Positions 26,588 through 35,861 of a stretch of 64,000 nucleotides of DNA are shown here, piece by piece; the first letter of the stretch is position 1; each line of letters opens with the position of its first letter. A program made the position numbers and the translations under genes. Below the pieces are notes generated by a model. That model was given only the letters and a program-made list of their open reading frames with translations. It had not been told where the DNA came from and ran no database searches. The stretch comes from Pseudomonas parafulva. Its GTDB lineage: Bacteria > Pseudomonadota > Gammaproteobacteria > Pseudomonadales > Pseudomonadaceae. Location: the NCBI RefSeq assembly GCF_000800255.1, contig NZ_CP009747.1:2852001-2916000 (forward strand), written 5' to 3'.

Positions 26588-26677
26588 TGGCGGAGAGATA
26601 GGGATTTGAACCCTAGGTACTGTTGCCAGTACAACGGATTTCGAATCCGTCCCGTTCGACCACTCCGGCATCTCTCC
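26588..26677 (-). tRNA. tRNA-Ser (CGA anticodon)
   Basis: A 90-base class II tRNA read on the minus strand. It starts GGAGAGATGCCGGAG and has the anticodon stem-loop ACGGA-TTCGAAA-TCCGT with anticodon CGA. It has a long variable arm, GGTTCAAATCC in the T arm, and ends with an encoded CCA. The acceptor stem pairs GGAGAGA with TCTCTCC. Confidence 0.95.
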
Positions 26678-26767
26678 AGTGGCGCGCATCATACCAGCGT
26701 TTTCGTTTCTGGCAAACTTTTTTTGAAAAAATTCGCGTGGTATCAGGCGCTTGCGTGAGGGCGCTGA

Positions 26768-27478
26768 TTACAACGGCACGCCCAGACGCTTGGCGACTTC
26801 TTCGTACGCCTCGATGACATCACCCAGGCCCTGGCGGAAGCGGTCCTTGTCCATCTTCTTGCGGGTTTCCTTGTCCCACAGACGGCAGCCGTCAGGGCTG
26901 AACTCGTCGCCCAGTACGATCTGGCCGTGGAAGACGCCGAATTCCAGCTTGAAGTCGACCAGCAGCAGGCCAGCGTCGTCGAACAGCTTGCTCAGCACGT
27001 CGTTGACCTTCAGCGACAGCTTCTTCATCTCCACCAGTTGCTCGGCGGTGCCCCAGCCGAATGCCACCACGTGAGATTCGTTGATGAAGGGGTCGCCCTT
27101 CTCATCGTTCTTCAGGAACAGCTCGAAGGTGGAAGGCTCGAGCTTGATGCCCTCCTCCACGCCCAGGCGCTTGACCAGGCTGCCAGCAGCATAGTTGCGC
27201 ACCACGCACTCGACCGGGATCATGTCCAGCTTCTTGACCAGGCACTCGTTGTCGCCCAGCAGCTTGTCGAACTGGGTCGGCACGCCAGCTTCTTCGAGCT
27301 TCTGCATGATGAAGGCGTTGAACTTGTTGTTGACCATGCCTTTACGATCGAGCTGCTCGATGCGCTTGCCGTCGAACGCCGAGGTATCGTTACGGAACAG
27401 CAGGATCAGGCGGTCGGCGTCGTCGGTCTTGTACACCGATTTGGCCTTGCCGCGGTAAAGTTCGTCGCGTTTTTCCAT
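26768..27478 (-). CDS. purC: Phosphoribosylaminoimidazole-succinocarboxamide synthase
   Basis: A 236-residue purine-pathway enzyme that joins CAIR with aspartate using ATP. The start [20 protein letters not shown] is typical of the short bacterial PurC. Family motifs are [27 protein letters not shown] and [30 protein letters not shown]. It is the last gene of the dapA-bamC-MBL-purC run on the minus strand, 29 bases after the metallo-hydrolase gene. Confidence 0.97.
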   Translation of the reverse strand: MEKRDELYRGKAKSVYKTDDADRLILLFRNDTSAFDGKRIEQLDRKGMVNNKFNAFIMQKLEEAGVPTQFDKLLGDNECLVKKLDMIPVECVVRNYAAGSLVKRLGVEEGIKLEPSTFELFLKNDEKGDPFINESHVVAFGWGTAEQLVEMKKLSLKVNDVLSKLFDDAGLLLVDFKLEFGVFHGQIVLGDEFSPDGCRLWDKETRKKMDKDRFRQGLGDVIEAYEEVAKRLGVPL

Positions 27479-27507
27479 GATGGGCTCCGCTTGCTTGAAT
27501 GGTTGGG

Positions 27508-28266
27508 CTAGGCGATTTCGCGCCAGTCGAGCCCGTGTTCCTGATTCGCCACCTGGAGCCAGTCCGGATCGCACCCCAAGGTGTCGACGAAGCACTGACG
27601 CGCCAGTTGTGGCAGGTTGTTCTTGCTGCTCAGGTGGGCCAACACCAGATGCTGCAGGTGTCGCCAGCCCAGCTCGGCCACCAGGTTGGCGGCCTGATGG
27701 TTGTTCAGATGGCCCTGATTGCCGCCGACCCGTTGCTTGAGAAAGTACGGATAGTGCCCGCGCGCCAGCAGATCACGGCAGTGGTTGGCTTCGATCAGCA
27801 AGGCGTCGAGGCCCTCGTAGCGTTGCAACAGGCGCATGTCGTAGCTACCCAGGTCGGTGAGCATGCCGAAGCGGCGGCGACCGTCGCTGACCACATACTG
27901 CAGCGGCTCCTGCGCGTCATGCTCGACCCGCGCCGCGCTGACCTGCAGGCTGCCGACCTCCAGCACATCGCCACAACCGAGAAAACCGGCGACCTCCACC
28001 GGCTTGCGCATGCCGCGCAGCGTGCCTTGGCTGAGGTACACCGGTACATTGTAGCGCCGCGCCAGCAACCCAACGCCATGCACGTGGTCGGCATGTTCGT
28101 GGGTCACCAGCACAGCGCTCAGCTGTGCGGCCGACACCCCGAGCAGCGCCAGGCGCCGCTCGGTTTCGCGCAGGGAGAAACCGCAGTCGACCAGGACGAA
28201 CGTGTCGTCGCTGGCGATCAGCGTGCCATTTCCCTGGCTGCCGCTTCCCAGTACCGCGAAGCGCAC
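27508..28266 (-). CDS. MBL-fold metallo-hydrolase (YycJ/WalJ-like)
   Basis: A 252-residue metallo-beta-lactamase-fold protein starting with GTG immediately after the bamC stop. The first strand is [16 protein letters not shown]; the metal motif is [10 protein letters not shown] and the Asp ligand is in GMLTDLGS. Later EANHC and LAHLSSKNN complete the pattern. Similar proteins (YycJ, WalJ) are proposed nucleases or regulators linked to cell-wall signalling, but the role in Pseudomonas is not established. Confidence 0.88.
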   Translation of the reverse strand: MRFAVLGSGSQGNGTLIASDDTFVLVDCGFSLRETERRLALLGVSAAQLSAVLVTHEHADHVHGVGLLARRYNVPVYLSQGTLRGMRKPVEVAGFLGCGDVLEVGSLQVSAARVEHDAQEPLQYVVSDGRRRFGMLTDLGSYDMRLLQRYEGLDALLIEANHCRDLLARGHYPYFLKQRVGGNQGHLNNHQAANLVAELGWRHLQHLVLAHLSSKNNLPQLARQCFVDTLGCDPDWLQVANQEHGLDWREIA

Positions 28267-29382
28267 TTAGCCCAGTCGGTCCTGGATGGCGCTCAGCACG
28301 CGACGGGCCACATCGGCCGGCGCCACGGTGTTGATGTTCTTCTCGACGGTGACCTGAACGTTCTCACCCACCTTGCTCAGGCGGACCTGATAACGCTCGG
28401 CGCGAGCTTCACGTTCTTCCTTGCTCGGCGCACTGCCGAACAGGCGACTGAAGAAGCCGGGCTGATCGTTCTTGTCTTCGGGTTTCTCGGACAGGTTGAT
28501 GTAGTACAGGCCCAGGCTGCGGTTGATGTCCTCGACGCGCCACTCGCCCTGCTCCAGCGCACGACCCACGCCCGACCAGGCGCGGTCCAGGTCGGAACCG
28601 AGGAACAGCACCGGGTTGCCGCTGCCGTCTTCGGTCAGGCTGACCTGGCTGGGCACGTCGAAGTCGCGCTCGGCGAGCAACGACACCGAACCACCCTTCT
28701 CGGCGCTGCGGTTCATGCTGGCCAGCAGTTCGTCGACCAGCAGTGCATCGACGCCCGTGTTGCTCGACGTGCTCGGGAAATCGGGCTCGGCACTGCTGCC
28801 GGCCGGACGCTCGACGCTGACCACGTAGACTTCCGAGGTGTTGCGCTGCACACCCGGCTCCATGCGCACCCGTACACGTACTTCGCTGTTCGGGCTGCTG
28901 GAGGTGCTGGCCAGACGCTGGCCGAGCGAGGCGGACAGCTCATCGAAACGCTGCCAGGTGGTATTGAATTCGCCAGTCTGCGGGCGCTCTTCGGCAATGC
29001 GGAAGCCGTTGTCCTCGAAATACTGGCGGGTAACCGGCCAGACCTCGGCGGGCGAGCGCTGAGCCAGCACCCAACGGTTGGCGCCACTGCGCTGCAGGGT
29101 GAACTCGCTGACGTCGGCGCTGGCCGACAGCGGCTGCGGACGAGGCACCTCGAACTCGCCGGTGGCGGTGTCGTCGGCCACGTTGCGCGGGATCGGCAGC
29201 AGCGGATCCATGCGTTTGACATGCGTGGCGTCCGGCGGCAGCTGCATGGGCGCAGTGGAGTGCGCCTGCAGGTAATCGCTGCCGCGGTCGCGGAAATAGC
29301 CATCTTCGCCCCAGAGCCAGCCGCACCCACTGGTGCTGGAGATGATCAGGGCGAGAGCGGAAAGACCAGCCAGTCGCTTCAT
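28267..29382 (-). CDS. bamC: Outer-membrane assembly lipoprotein BamC
   Basis: A 371-residue lipoprotein with signal peptide MKRLAGLSALALIIS and lipobox TSGC. BamC (NlpB) is an accessory member of the BAM complex that inserts beta-barrel proteins into the outer membrane. An extended N-terminal segment (GSDYLQAHSTAPMQLPPD) is followed by two helix-grip domains. It lies directly after dapA, the arrangement that once gave it the name DapX, and precedes the MBL gene without a gap. Confidence 0.93.
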   Translation of the reverse strand: MKRLAGLSALALIISSTSGCGWLWGEDGYFRDRGSDYLQAHSTAPMQLPPDATHVKRMDPLLPIPRNVADDTATGEFEVPRPQPLSASADVSEFTLQRSGANRWVLAQRSPAEVWPVTRQYFEDNGFRIAEERPQTGEFNTTWQRFDELSASLGQRLASTSSSPNSEVRVRVRMEPGVQRNTSEVYVVSVERPAGSSAEPDFPSTSSNTGVDALLVDELLASMNRSAEKGGSVSLLAERDFDVPSQVSLTEDGSGNPVLFLGSDLDRAWSGVGRALEQGEWRVEDINRSLGLYYINLSEKPEDKNDQPGFFSRLFGSAPSKEEREARAERYQVRLSKVGENVQVTVEKNINTVAPADVARRVLSAIQDRLG

Positions 29383-29399
29383 GCGGTGTACTTCCTCGA

Positions 29400-30287
29400 T
29401 TAAACCAGTACGCCGGACTGGCGCAAGGCAGTACGGACTTGTTCGTGACAACCCTGGCTCAGCCAGGTGAGCGGCAGGCGAATACCTTTGTGCATCAAAC
29501 CCATTTCAACCATCGCCCATTTCACCGGGATCGGGTTGGCTTCGCAGAACAGGTTCTTGTGCAGCGGCATGAGTCGATCATTGATCTCGCGGGCCTTCTC
29601 GGCATTGCCCGCAAGGGCGGCCTCGCACAGATCGGCCATTTCGCGCGGAGCGACGTTGGCGGTGACGGAAATATTGCCCTTGCCGCCCAGCAGGATCAGC
29701 TCGGCAGCGGTCGGATCATCGCCGGACAGCACCAGGAACTCTTTGTCGACGCCTTCGATGATCGCCTTGGCACGGGCCAGGTCGCCCGTGGCTTCCTTGA
29801 TGCCGATGATGTTCTTGACGCTCGACAGGCGGATCACGGTCTCGGCCTGCATGTCGCAGGAGGTGCGGCCGGGCACGTTGTACAGAATCTGCGGGATGTC
29901 GACGGCTTCGGCGATGTGCTTGAAGTGCTGGTACAGGCCTTCCTGGGTCGGCTTGTTGTAGTACGGCACGACCAGCAGGCAGGCATCGGCTCCGGCGCTT
30001 TTGGCATTCTGCGTGAGGTGCACGGCCTCGGCCGTCGAGTTGGCGCCGGTGCCGGCGATCACCGGGATGCGGCGCGGGCTGCGCTTGACGCGCTCGACCA
30101 CGTGCTTGATGACCAGGATGTGTTCTTCGACGTCGAGGGTGGCGGATTCGCCGGTGGTGCCGACGGCAACGATCGCGTGAGTGCCTTTTTCCAGGTGGAA
30201 GTCGACCAGTTTATCGAGGCTTTCCCAATCCAGACGCCCTTGTGCATCCATGGGTGTGACGAGTGCCACCATACTGCCCGCGATCAT
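29400..30287 (-). CDS. dapA: 4-hydroxy-tetrahydrodipicolinate synthase
   Basis: A 295-residue enzyme of lysine and diaminopimelate synthesis that condenses pyruvate with aspartate semialdehyde. The start [13 protein letters not shown] follows a CAGGAG site. Key motifs are GTTGESATL, the tyrosine in [11 protein letters not shown] and the Schiff-base Lys in [11 protein letters not shown]. It heads the dapA-bamC-MBL-purC run and is divergent from gcvR. Confidence 0.97.
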   Translation of the reverse strand: MIAGSMVALVTPMDAQGRLDWESLDKLVDFHLEKGTHAIVAVGTTGESATLDVEEHILVIKHVVERVKRSPRRIPVIAGTGANSTAEAVHLTQNAKSAGADACLLVVPYYNKPTQEGLYQHFKHIAEAVDIPQILYNVPGRTSCDMQAETVIRLSSVKNIIGIKEATGDLARAKAIIEGVDKEFLVLSGDDPTAAELILLGGKGNISVTANVAPREMADLCEAALAGNAEKAREINDRLMPLHKNLFCEANPIPVKWAMVEMGLMHKGIRLPLTWLSQGCHEQVRTALRQSGVLV

Positions 30288-30545
30288 GAACCTGCTCCTG
30301 CCGGAAAAAGAGAGCGGTAATGGTACTGGCGCCATCGACCTTGCACAAGCGAAGCTGGCGGGCGGAGCATTCCCCTCGGCGCCGCTTTTCGCTACCCTTG
30401 ACCCTTTGATCGGCGCAGTGCAGCCCGCCGGGCTGTCGACGGTGCCTTCAGTCGGTGTTTCAGCGTCCTCGAGCGCTACCCACACCGGCCACGAGCAGGC
30501 CTGCCGTCGTCCTGCGCCGACCGCTCATCGCTTTAGGAATGCTGC

Positions 30546-31103
30546 ATGTCCACCGCTCCCCGCGAACAGTTCCTCGTCATCAGTGCCCTGGGCCCCAATC
30601 CCATGGAGCTTGCCAATGTCCTCAGCCGCGCAGCTTTTGAAAACCGCTGCGCGGTGGTCACCTCGCGCCTGTCGCGCCACGGCGAAACCAGCGCCCTGGT
30701 GCTGCAGGTCGGCGGCAGCTGGGATGCCCTGGCTCGCCTTGAAACGACCTTGCCAGGTCTGGGCAAGAAGCATGGCCTGACCCTCGATGTGGTGCGCAGC
30801 GCCGAGCAGGAGGTCCGCCCTCAAGCCCTGCCCTACGTCGCCTACGTCAGCGCCGCCTACCGCCCGGACATCGTCAATGAACTGTGCCAGTTCTTCCTCG
30901 ATCACCGCGTCGAACTCGACGCCATGACCTGCGACACCTATCTGGCGCCGCAGACGGGCAGCAGCATGCTCAATGCCCAATTCACCGTGATCCTGCCAGC
31001 CGGCACGCAGATCAGCTGGCTGCGCGACCAGTTCCTGGACTTCGCCGACGCCTTGAACCTGGATGCGCTGATCGAACCCTGGCGCCCACAGAACCCTGTC
31101 TAA
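30546..31103 (+). CDS. gcvR: Glycine cleavage system regulator GcvR-like (two ACT domains)
   Basis: A 185-residue protein without DNA-binding motif. Two ACT domains are evident: residues 8-85 (FLVISALGPNPMELANVLSRAAFENRC) and about 95-175 (YVAYVSAAYRPDIVNELCQFF). In E. coli GcvR antagonises GcvA in response to glycine; in Pseudomonas the gene sits beside bcp, as here, with 12 bases between. The precise target is inferred from the family. Confidence 0.82.
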   Translation: MSTAPREQFLVISALGPNPMELANVLSRAAFENRCAVVTSRLSRHGETSALVLQVGGSWDALARLETTLPGLGKKHGLTLDVVRSAEQEVRPQALPYVAYVSAAYRPDIVNELCQFFLDHRVELDAMTCDTYLAPQTGSSMLNAQFTVILPAGTQISWLRDQFLDFADALNLDALIEPWRPQNPV

Positions 31104-31115
31104 GGAGTCATGCCC

Positions 31116-31589
31116 ATGGCCGTAGCCCTCGATCAACCCGTCACCGACTTCCAGGCCCAGGCCACCGGCGGTCGCACCGTCACGTTGTCCGAACTTCAAG
31201 GCAAACAGGTGGTGCTGTATTTCTACCCCAAGGACAGCACGCCGGGCTGCACGACCGAAGGCCAGGGTTTCCGCGACCAGCAGCCGGCATTCGAGGCCGC
31301 CAACACGGTGATCTTCGGCGTCTCGCGCGATGGCATCAAATCGCACGAGAACTTCAAGGCCAAGCAGGGCTTCACCTTCGATCTGATCAGTGACAAGGAC
31401 GAAGCGCTGTGCCAGCTCTTCGACGTGATCAAGCTGAAGAAGCTCTACGGCAAGGAATACCTGGGCGTCGATCGCAGCACCTTCCTGATCGACCAGCACG
31501 GCGTGCTGCGGCAGGAATGGCGGGGGGTCAAGGTGCCCGGGCACGTGGATGCCGTGCTGGCGGCCGCGCAGGCGCTGAGCAAGGCGTAA
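31116..31589 (+). CDS. bcp: Thioredoxin-dependent peroxiredoxin (Bcp/PrxQ)
   Basis: A 157-residue peroxiredoxin from the ATG at 31116, eight bases after AAGGAG; the ATG at 31110 is too close to that site. The peroxidatic Cys45 is in YPKDSTPGCTTEGQ. Many Bcp proteins have a resolving Cys five residues later; here that position is Gln50, so the protein must be resolved by another thiol. ALCQLFDV holds the only other evident Cys. It detoxifies peroxides with thioredoxin and is probably co-transcribed with gcvR. Confidence 0.93.
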   Translation: MAVALDQPVTDFQAQATGGRTVTLSELQGKQVVLYFYPKDSTPGCTTEGQGFRDQQPAFEAANTVIFGVSRDGIKSHENFKAKQGFTFDLISDKDEALCQLFDVIKLKKLYGKEYLGVDRSTFLIDQHGVLRQEWRGVKVPGHVDAVLAAAQALSKA

Positions 31590-31639
31590 GAGCAGCCCGC
31601 ACGGGTGGTGGGTGAGCCCGTCACCCGGCCGCCCCGACC

Positions 31640-32710
31640 CTAGAGCATCGGCGCAACCGTTGGCTCCTGCCGCGGCCAGGCGTCGAGTACCGCCTTGAAC
31701 AGGGTCGCCAGCGGAATGGCGAAGAAGATCCCCCAGAAACCCCATAACCCGCCGAACAGCAGTACCGCGCAGATGATCGCTACCGGGTGCAGGCTCACCG
31801 CTTCGGAAAACAGCAGCGGCACCAGCACGTTGCCGTCCAGCGCCTGGATGATCGCGTAAACCGCCATCAGGTAGATGAACTGATCGCCCCAGCCCCACTG
31901 GAACAGTGCGATCAGCGTGACCGGCACGGTCACCACCACCGCCCCCACATAGGGCACCACCACCGACAATCCCACCAACAACGCCAACAGCGCGGCATAG
32001 TTGAGCCCCAGGGTAATGAAGGCGATGTAGGTAGCGCTGCCGCAGATCAGGATCTCGATGCCCTTGCCACGGATGTAGTTGGCGATCTGCCGGTTCATTT
32101 CATCACCCACCCGGGTCAGCAATCGCCGCTCGCGGGGCAGGTAGCCGCTGACCCAGCGGGCGATCAGTTCGCGGTCCTTGAGGAAGAAGAACACCAGGAT
32201 CGGCACCAGCACCAGGTAGATCATGGCATTGACCAACAGCGGCAGGCTCGACAACGAGAAGGTCAACGCCCACTGACCGAACTTGCCGATTTCGCCACGC
32301 ACCGACTCGATGGCCCGCAGCACTTGCTCGTCGGAGACCAGATGCGGGTAGCGCTCGGGTAGCAGCAGCAACAATGACTGCCATTTGCCGAGCATGCCCG
32401 GCAGTTCGTTGAACAAGGTGATCAACTGATGCCACAGCAACGGCACCAGCACCAGCAGAACCACCGCCAGCGCCCCGAGGAACAGCGCAAACACCAGCCA
32501 CACCGCCGCACGCGTGGGCACCCTGAAGCGCTCCAGGGCATTGACCAGCCCCTGCATCAGGAACGCCAACACCATGCCCGCCAGCACGGGCGCGAGCATG
32601 CCGCCGAGGGTGAGGACCACCGTGAAAGCGAGAAACAGCAAGACCGCCAACACCACCGCTTCCTCATCGGAGAAGTAGCGCTGCATCCAATCACGAAGCA
32701 CCTTGAACAT
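31640..32710 (-). CDS. AI-2E family transporter (PerM-like permease)
   Basis: A 356-residue membrane protein from MFKVLRDWMQ with about eight helices: LAVLLFLAFTVVLTLGG near the start, paired helices, and the conserved C-terminal block VLVPLLFSEAVSLHPVAIICAVLLFGGLWGFWGIFFAIPLA. Family members include PerM and the TqsA autoinducer-2 exporter; many function as Na+/H+ antiporters, so the name does not fix the substrate. Twenty-three bases separate it from the TusA-like gene upstream. A 6-base-pair hairpin at 31610-31626 lies between it and the convergent bcp. Confidence 0.88.
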   Translation of the reverse strand: MFKVLRDWMQRYFSDEEAVVLAVLLFLAFTVVLTLGGMLAPVLAGMVLAFLMQGLVNALERFRVPTRAAVWLVFALFLGALAVVLLVLVPLLWHQLITLFNELPGMLGKWQSLLLLLPERYPHLVSDEQVLRAIESVRGEIGKFGQWALTFSLSSLPLLVNAMIYLVLVPILVFFFLKDRELIARWVSGYLPRERRLLTRVGDEMNRQIANYIRGKGIEILICGSATYIAFITLGLNYAALLALLVGLSVVVPYVGAVVVTVPVTLIALFQWGWGDQFIYLMAVYAIIQALDGNVLVPLLFSEAVSLHPVAIICAVLLFGGLWGFWGIFFAIPLATLFKAVLDAWPRQEPTVAPML

Positions 32711-32733
32711 TGACGATCCTTGCAGAAAAAGAC

Positions 32734-32973
32734 TCAGGCCTTGCGCAGCCAATAGGTGTAGACACCGGACTCGGCAGCCTCGGCCAGCAAGCTGTGACCG
32801 GAGAGCTGGGCAAAGGTGCGGAAATCGCGCTGCGAACCGGCGTCGGTCGCCACCACCTTGAGCACTGCGCCACTGTCCAGTCGATTGAGCGCCATCTTGG
32901 CCTTGAGCAGCGGCAGCGGGCAGTTCAGCCCACAGGCATCGAGTTCGGCGTCGCAGGTCGGGGTATCGGTCAT
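32734..32973 (-). CDS. TusA/SirA-family sulfur carrier protein
   Basis: A 79-residue protein. The TusA signature is present: ELDACGLNCPLPLLKAKMAL, with the family CPxP motif that carries a persulfide on the Cys. It ends with YTYWLRKA like other YedF/TusA proteins. Encoded just upstream of the permease and divergent from bepA. A role in sulfur relay or redox signalling is inferred; there are no tusBCD genes nearby. Confidence 0.88.
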   Translation of the reverse strand: MTDTPTCDAELDACGLNCPLPLLKAKMALNRLDSGAVLKVVATDAGSQRDFRTFAQLSGHSLLAEAAESGVYTYWLRKA

Positions 32974-33082
32974 CGCGCGGGCTCCAGGGTGTGACGACAG
33001 GCAGGGCCGCTAGGATACCTGCACTGGTCTGCGCGGTGCGAGCGGGCTACAGTAAGCGCTTTGATCGACGCGAGCTTCGTGC

Positions 33083-34516
33083 ATGAACCTACTGCGCCCC
33101 ACCCTGCTGACGCTGGCCTGCTTGATGGCCCTTCCTGGCCACGCCGACGACCTGCCGTCGCTGGGTGATGCCAGCTCCGCCATCGTTTCGCCGCAGCAGG
33201 AACACCAGCTCGGTCGCGCTTGGTTGAGTCTGCTGCGTGGCCAGGTCAATCAGCTCAACGATCCACAACTCAAGGACTACGTCGAGACCAGCGTGTACAA
33301 GCTGGCCGAAACCAGCCAGTTGCAGGACCGCCGCCTGGAATTCATCCTCATCGACAGCCGCGAGCTCAACGCCTTCGCCGCGCCCGGCGGCATCGTCGGA
33401 GTCAACGGCGGATTGTTCCTCAACGCCCAGACCGAGGGCGAGTATGCCTCGGTGCTGGCCCACGAATTGGCGCACTTGTCGCAACGCCACTTCGCCCGCG
33501 GCGTGGAGGCCCAGCAGCGCATGCAGTTGCCGATGATGGCCGCGCTACTGGCCGGTATCGTGCTGGCCGCGGGCGGTGGCGGCGATGCTGGCATCGGCGT
33601 GATCGCCGGCACCCAGGCGGCCGCCATGCAGGAACAACGACGCTTTTCCCGGCAGAACGAGCAGGAAGCCGACCGCATCGGCATCCTCAATCTGGAAAAG
33701 GCCGGTTATGACCCACGCAACATGCCGAGCATGTTCGAGCGCCTGGCCCGGCAATACCGCTACGATGCCAAGCCCCCGGAATTCCTGCTGACCCACCCGG
33801 TCACCGAATCGCGCATCGCCGACACCCGCAACCGCGCCGAACAGGCGCCCAAGGGCGGCGTCGAAGACAGCATGCGCTATCAACTGATTCGCGCCCGCGT
33901 CGCCCTGACCTACGAAGGCACCCCAGGGCTTGCAGCCAAGCGTTTCCGCGCCCAGCTCGATGAAAACCCCAACCTCGATGCCGCCCGCTATGGTCTGGCG
34001 CTGGCGCAAATCAAGGGCGGTCAGCTCAACGAAGCGCGCGAGAACCTCAAGCCGCTGCTGGCCAAGGCGCCCAACGACATTACCTACAACCTGGCGCAGA
34101 TCGACCTGGACATCACCAACAACCGCCTGGCCGACGCCCAGCAGCGCGCCGAACGCATGCAGGGCCTGTATCCGGGGAACTACCCGCTCAAACAGGTACG
34201 CGCCGACCTGTTGGTCAAGCAGAGCAAACCGGCCGAAGCGGAAAAGGTGCTGGACGATCTGGTGAAGAATCGTCCGGACGATCCGGATGTCTGGTACGAC
34301 GTGGCCGAGGTACGTGGGCTGTCGGGCAATACCATTGGCCTGCACCGGGCGCGGGCCGAATACTTCACCTTGGTCGGAGATTTCGACCAGGCGATTCAGC
34401 AACTGGACTTCGCCAAGCGCCGGGCGGGCACCAACTTCCCACTGGCCTCGCAGATCGACCAGCGGCAGCGGGAGATCATGGAGCAGCAGCGCATGGTCAA
34501 GGAGATGATGCGCTGA
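33083..34516 (+). CDS. bepA: Periplasmic M48 metalloprotease with TPR domain (BepA-like)
   Basis: A 477-residue protein with a signal peptide (to about residue 21, MALPGHA). The M48 protease domain carries the zinc motif HELAHLSQRH (His127, Glu128, His131) and the third-ligand segment RQNEQEADRIG near residues 190-200. A TPR array follows from about residue 265 (LTYEGTPGLAAKRFRAQLDENPN, LKQVRADLLVKQSKPAEAEKV). BepA degrades or rescues stalled outer-membrane proteins such as LptD. A bidirectional terminator follows. Confidence 0.93.
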   Translation: MNLLRPTLLTLACLMALPGHADDLPSLGDASSAIVSPQQEHQLGRAWLSLLRGQVNQLNDPQLKDYVETSVYKLAETSQLQDRRLEFILIDSRELNAFAAPGGIVGVNGGLFLNAQTEGEYASVLAHELAHLSQRHFARGVEAQQRMQLPMMAALLAGIVLAAGGGGDAGIGVIAGTQAAAMQEQRRFSRQNEQEADRIGILNLEKAGYDPRNMPSMFERLARQYRYDAKPPEFLLTHPVTESRIADTRNRAEQAPKGGVEDSMRYQLIRARVALTYEGTPGLAAKRFRAQLDENPNLDAARYGLALAQIKGGQLNEARENLKPLLAKAPNDITYNLAQIDLDITNNRLADAQQRAERMQGLYPGNYPLKQVRADLLVKQSKPAEAEKVLDDLVKNRPDDPDVWYDVAEVRGLSGNTIGLHRARAEYFTLVGDFDQAIQQLDFAKRRAGTNFPLASQIDQRQREIMEQQRMVKEMMR

Positions 34517-34522
34517 TCAACG

Positions 34523-34547
34523 AAAAGGGCCGCTCAGCGGCCCTTTT
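34523..34547. terminator. Bidirectional terminator between bepA and nadA
   Basis: AAAAGGGCCGCT-CAG-CGGCCCTTTTC: an 8-base GC stem with A- and T-runs on both sides, between two convergent genes. Confidence 0.9.
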
Positions 34548-34556
34548 CACGTCTGC

Positions 34557-35615
34557 TCAGGCGTTGCCGGAAAGCTTCATCCGCGCCGCCTGGGTAAAGT
34601 CCAGCATGCGCTTGAGCGGCTTGATCGCACGGGGAATCAGCGCCGGCTCCACGAAGATTTCGTTGCTGCCCTGACGCAGGCAGTCCAGCGTGCGCTCCAG
34701 GGTGTTCATCGCCATCCACGGACAGTGCGCGCAACTGCGGCAGGCTGCGCCGTTACCCGCGGTCGGCGCTTCGATGAAGACCTTGTCCGGACACAACTGC
34801 TGCATCTTGTAGAAGATGCCGCGATCGGTGGCGACGATGAAGGTGGTATTGGGCAAGGTCTGCGCAGCCTTGATCAACTGGCTGGTGGAGCCCACCGCAT
34901 CGGCCAGCTCGATCACCGACTCTGGCGACTCCGGGTGCACCAGCACCGCTGCGTCCGGATACAGCGCTTTCATATCGGCCAGTTGCCGCGACTTGAACTC
35001 TTCGTGGACGATGCAGGCACCGTCCCACAGCAGCATGTCGGCGCCCGTCTGCTTCTGGATGTAGCGCCCCAGGTGCTGGTCCGGCCCCCAGATCAGCGTC
35101 TCGCCGTTGTCCATCAGGCTCTCGACGATTTCCAGGGCGCAACTGGACGTCACCACCCAGTCCGCGCGCGCTTTCACCGCCGCCGAGGTGTTGGCGTAGA
35201 CCACCACGGTTCGCTCGGGATGCTGATCGCAGAACGCCGAGAACTCTTCCACGGGGCAACCCAGGTCCAGCGAGCAGGTCGCCTCGAGGGTGGGCATCAG
35301 GATGCGCTTTTCCGGGGTGAGGATTTTCGCCGTCTCGCCCATGAAACGTACCCCAGCCACCACCACGGTGTCGGCCGGATGGTTGTTGCCGAAGCGGGCC
35401 ATTTCAAGGGAGTCGGAAACGCAACCACCGGTTTCTTCGGCCAACGCCTGAATCACGGGATCGCAATAGAAATGGGCGACCAGCACCGCGTTCTGCGCCT
35501 TGAGTTCGGCAGCGATGGCCGCACGGTAATCGGCCTCTTGCTCGGGCGTCAGCGGATGGGGCTGCTTGGCGTCAAGATGGGCTTGAACCAGGAGACGTTC
35601 GGAAATCTGGGTCAT
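34557..35615 (-). CDS. nadA: Quinolinate synthase A
   Basis: A 352-residue [4Fe-4S] enzyme of NAD synthesis that condenses iminoaspartate with dihydroxyacetone phosphate. The start [10 protein letters not shown] gives the usual length. Recognisable segments are [43 protein letters not shown], the Cys-containing [12 protein letters not shown] and [13 protein letters not shown]. Monocistronic by appearance; its 3' end shares a terminator with bepA. Confidence 0.97.
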   Translation of the reverse strand: MTQISERLLVQAHLDAKQPHPLTPEQEADYRAAIAAELKAQNAVLVAHFYCDPVIQALAEETGGCVSDSLEMARFGNNHPADTVVVAGVRFMGETAKILTPEKRILMPTLEATCSLDLGCPVEEFSAFCDQHPERTVVVYANTSAAVKARADWVVTSSCALEIVESLMDNGETLIWGPDQHLGRYIQKQTGADMLLWDGACIVHEEFKSRQLADMKALYPDAAVLVHPESPESVIELADAVGSTSQLIKAAQTLPNTTFIVATDRGIFYKMQQLCPDKVFIEAPTAGNGAACRSCAHCPWMAMNTLERTLDCLRQGSNEIFVEPALIPRAIKPLKRMLDFTQAARMKLSGNA

Positions 35616-35861
35616 GATCGCTGGACCTGCATGCGCGTCGATCGAGTGTATCACCCGGCCCTGGCAGATCGGCTAAAGGTGCCGCAGACCCCAGATGGCG
35701 GGTCATCGCGGCCCACCTGCGGGCACGGATTGTTATTCGGACGGCGAAGGCTACAGGCAATCGGGGCAATGCAAAAGCGCTTTTTCAGACAGCTGAATCG
35801 CCCACCCCCTGCGGCATTGCACCGTAGGGGACAGGCGACTCGCCAGACAACGCCTGAGCGA

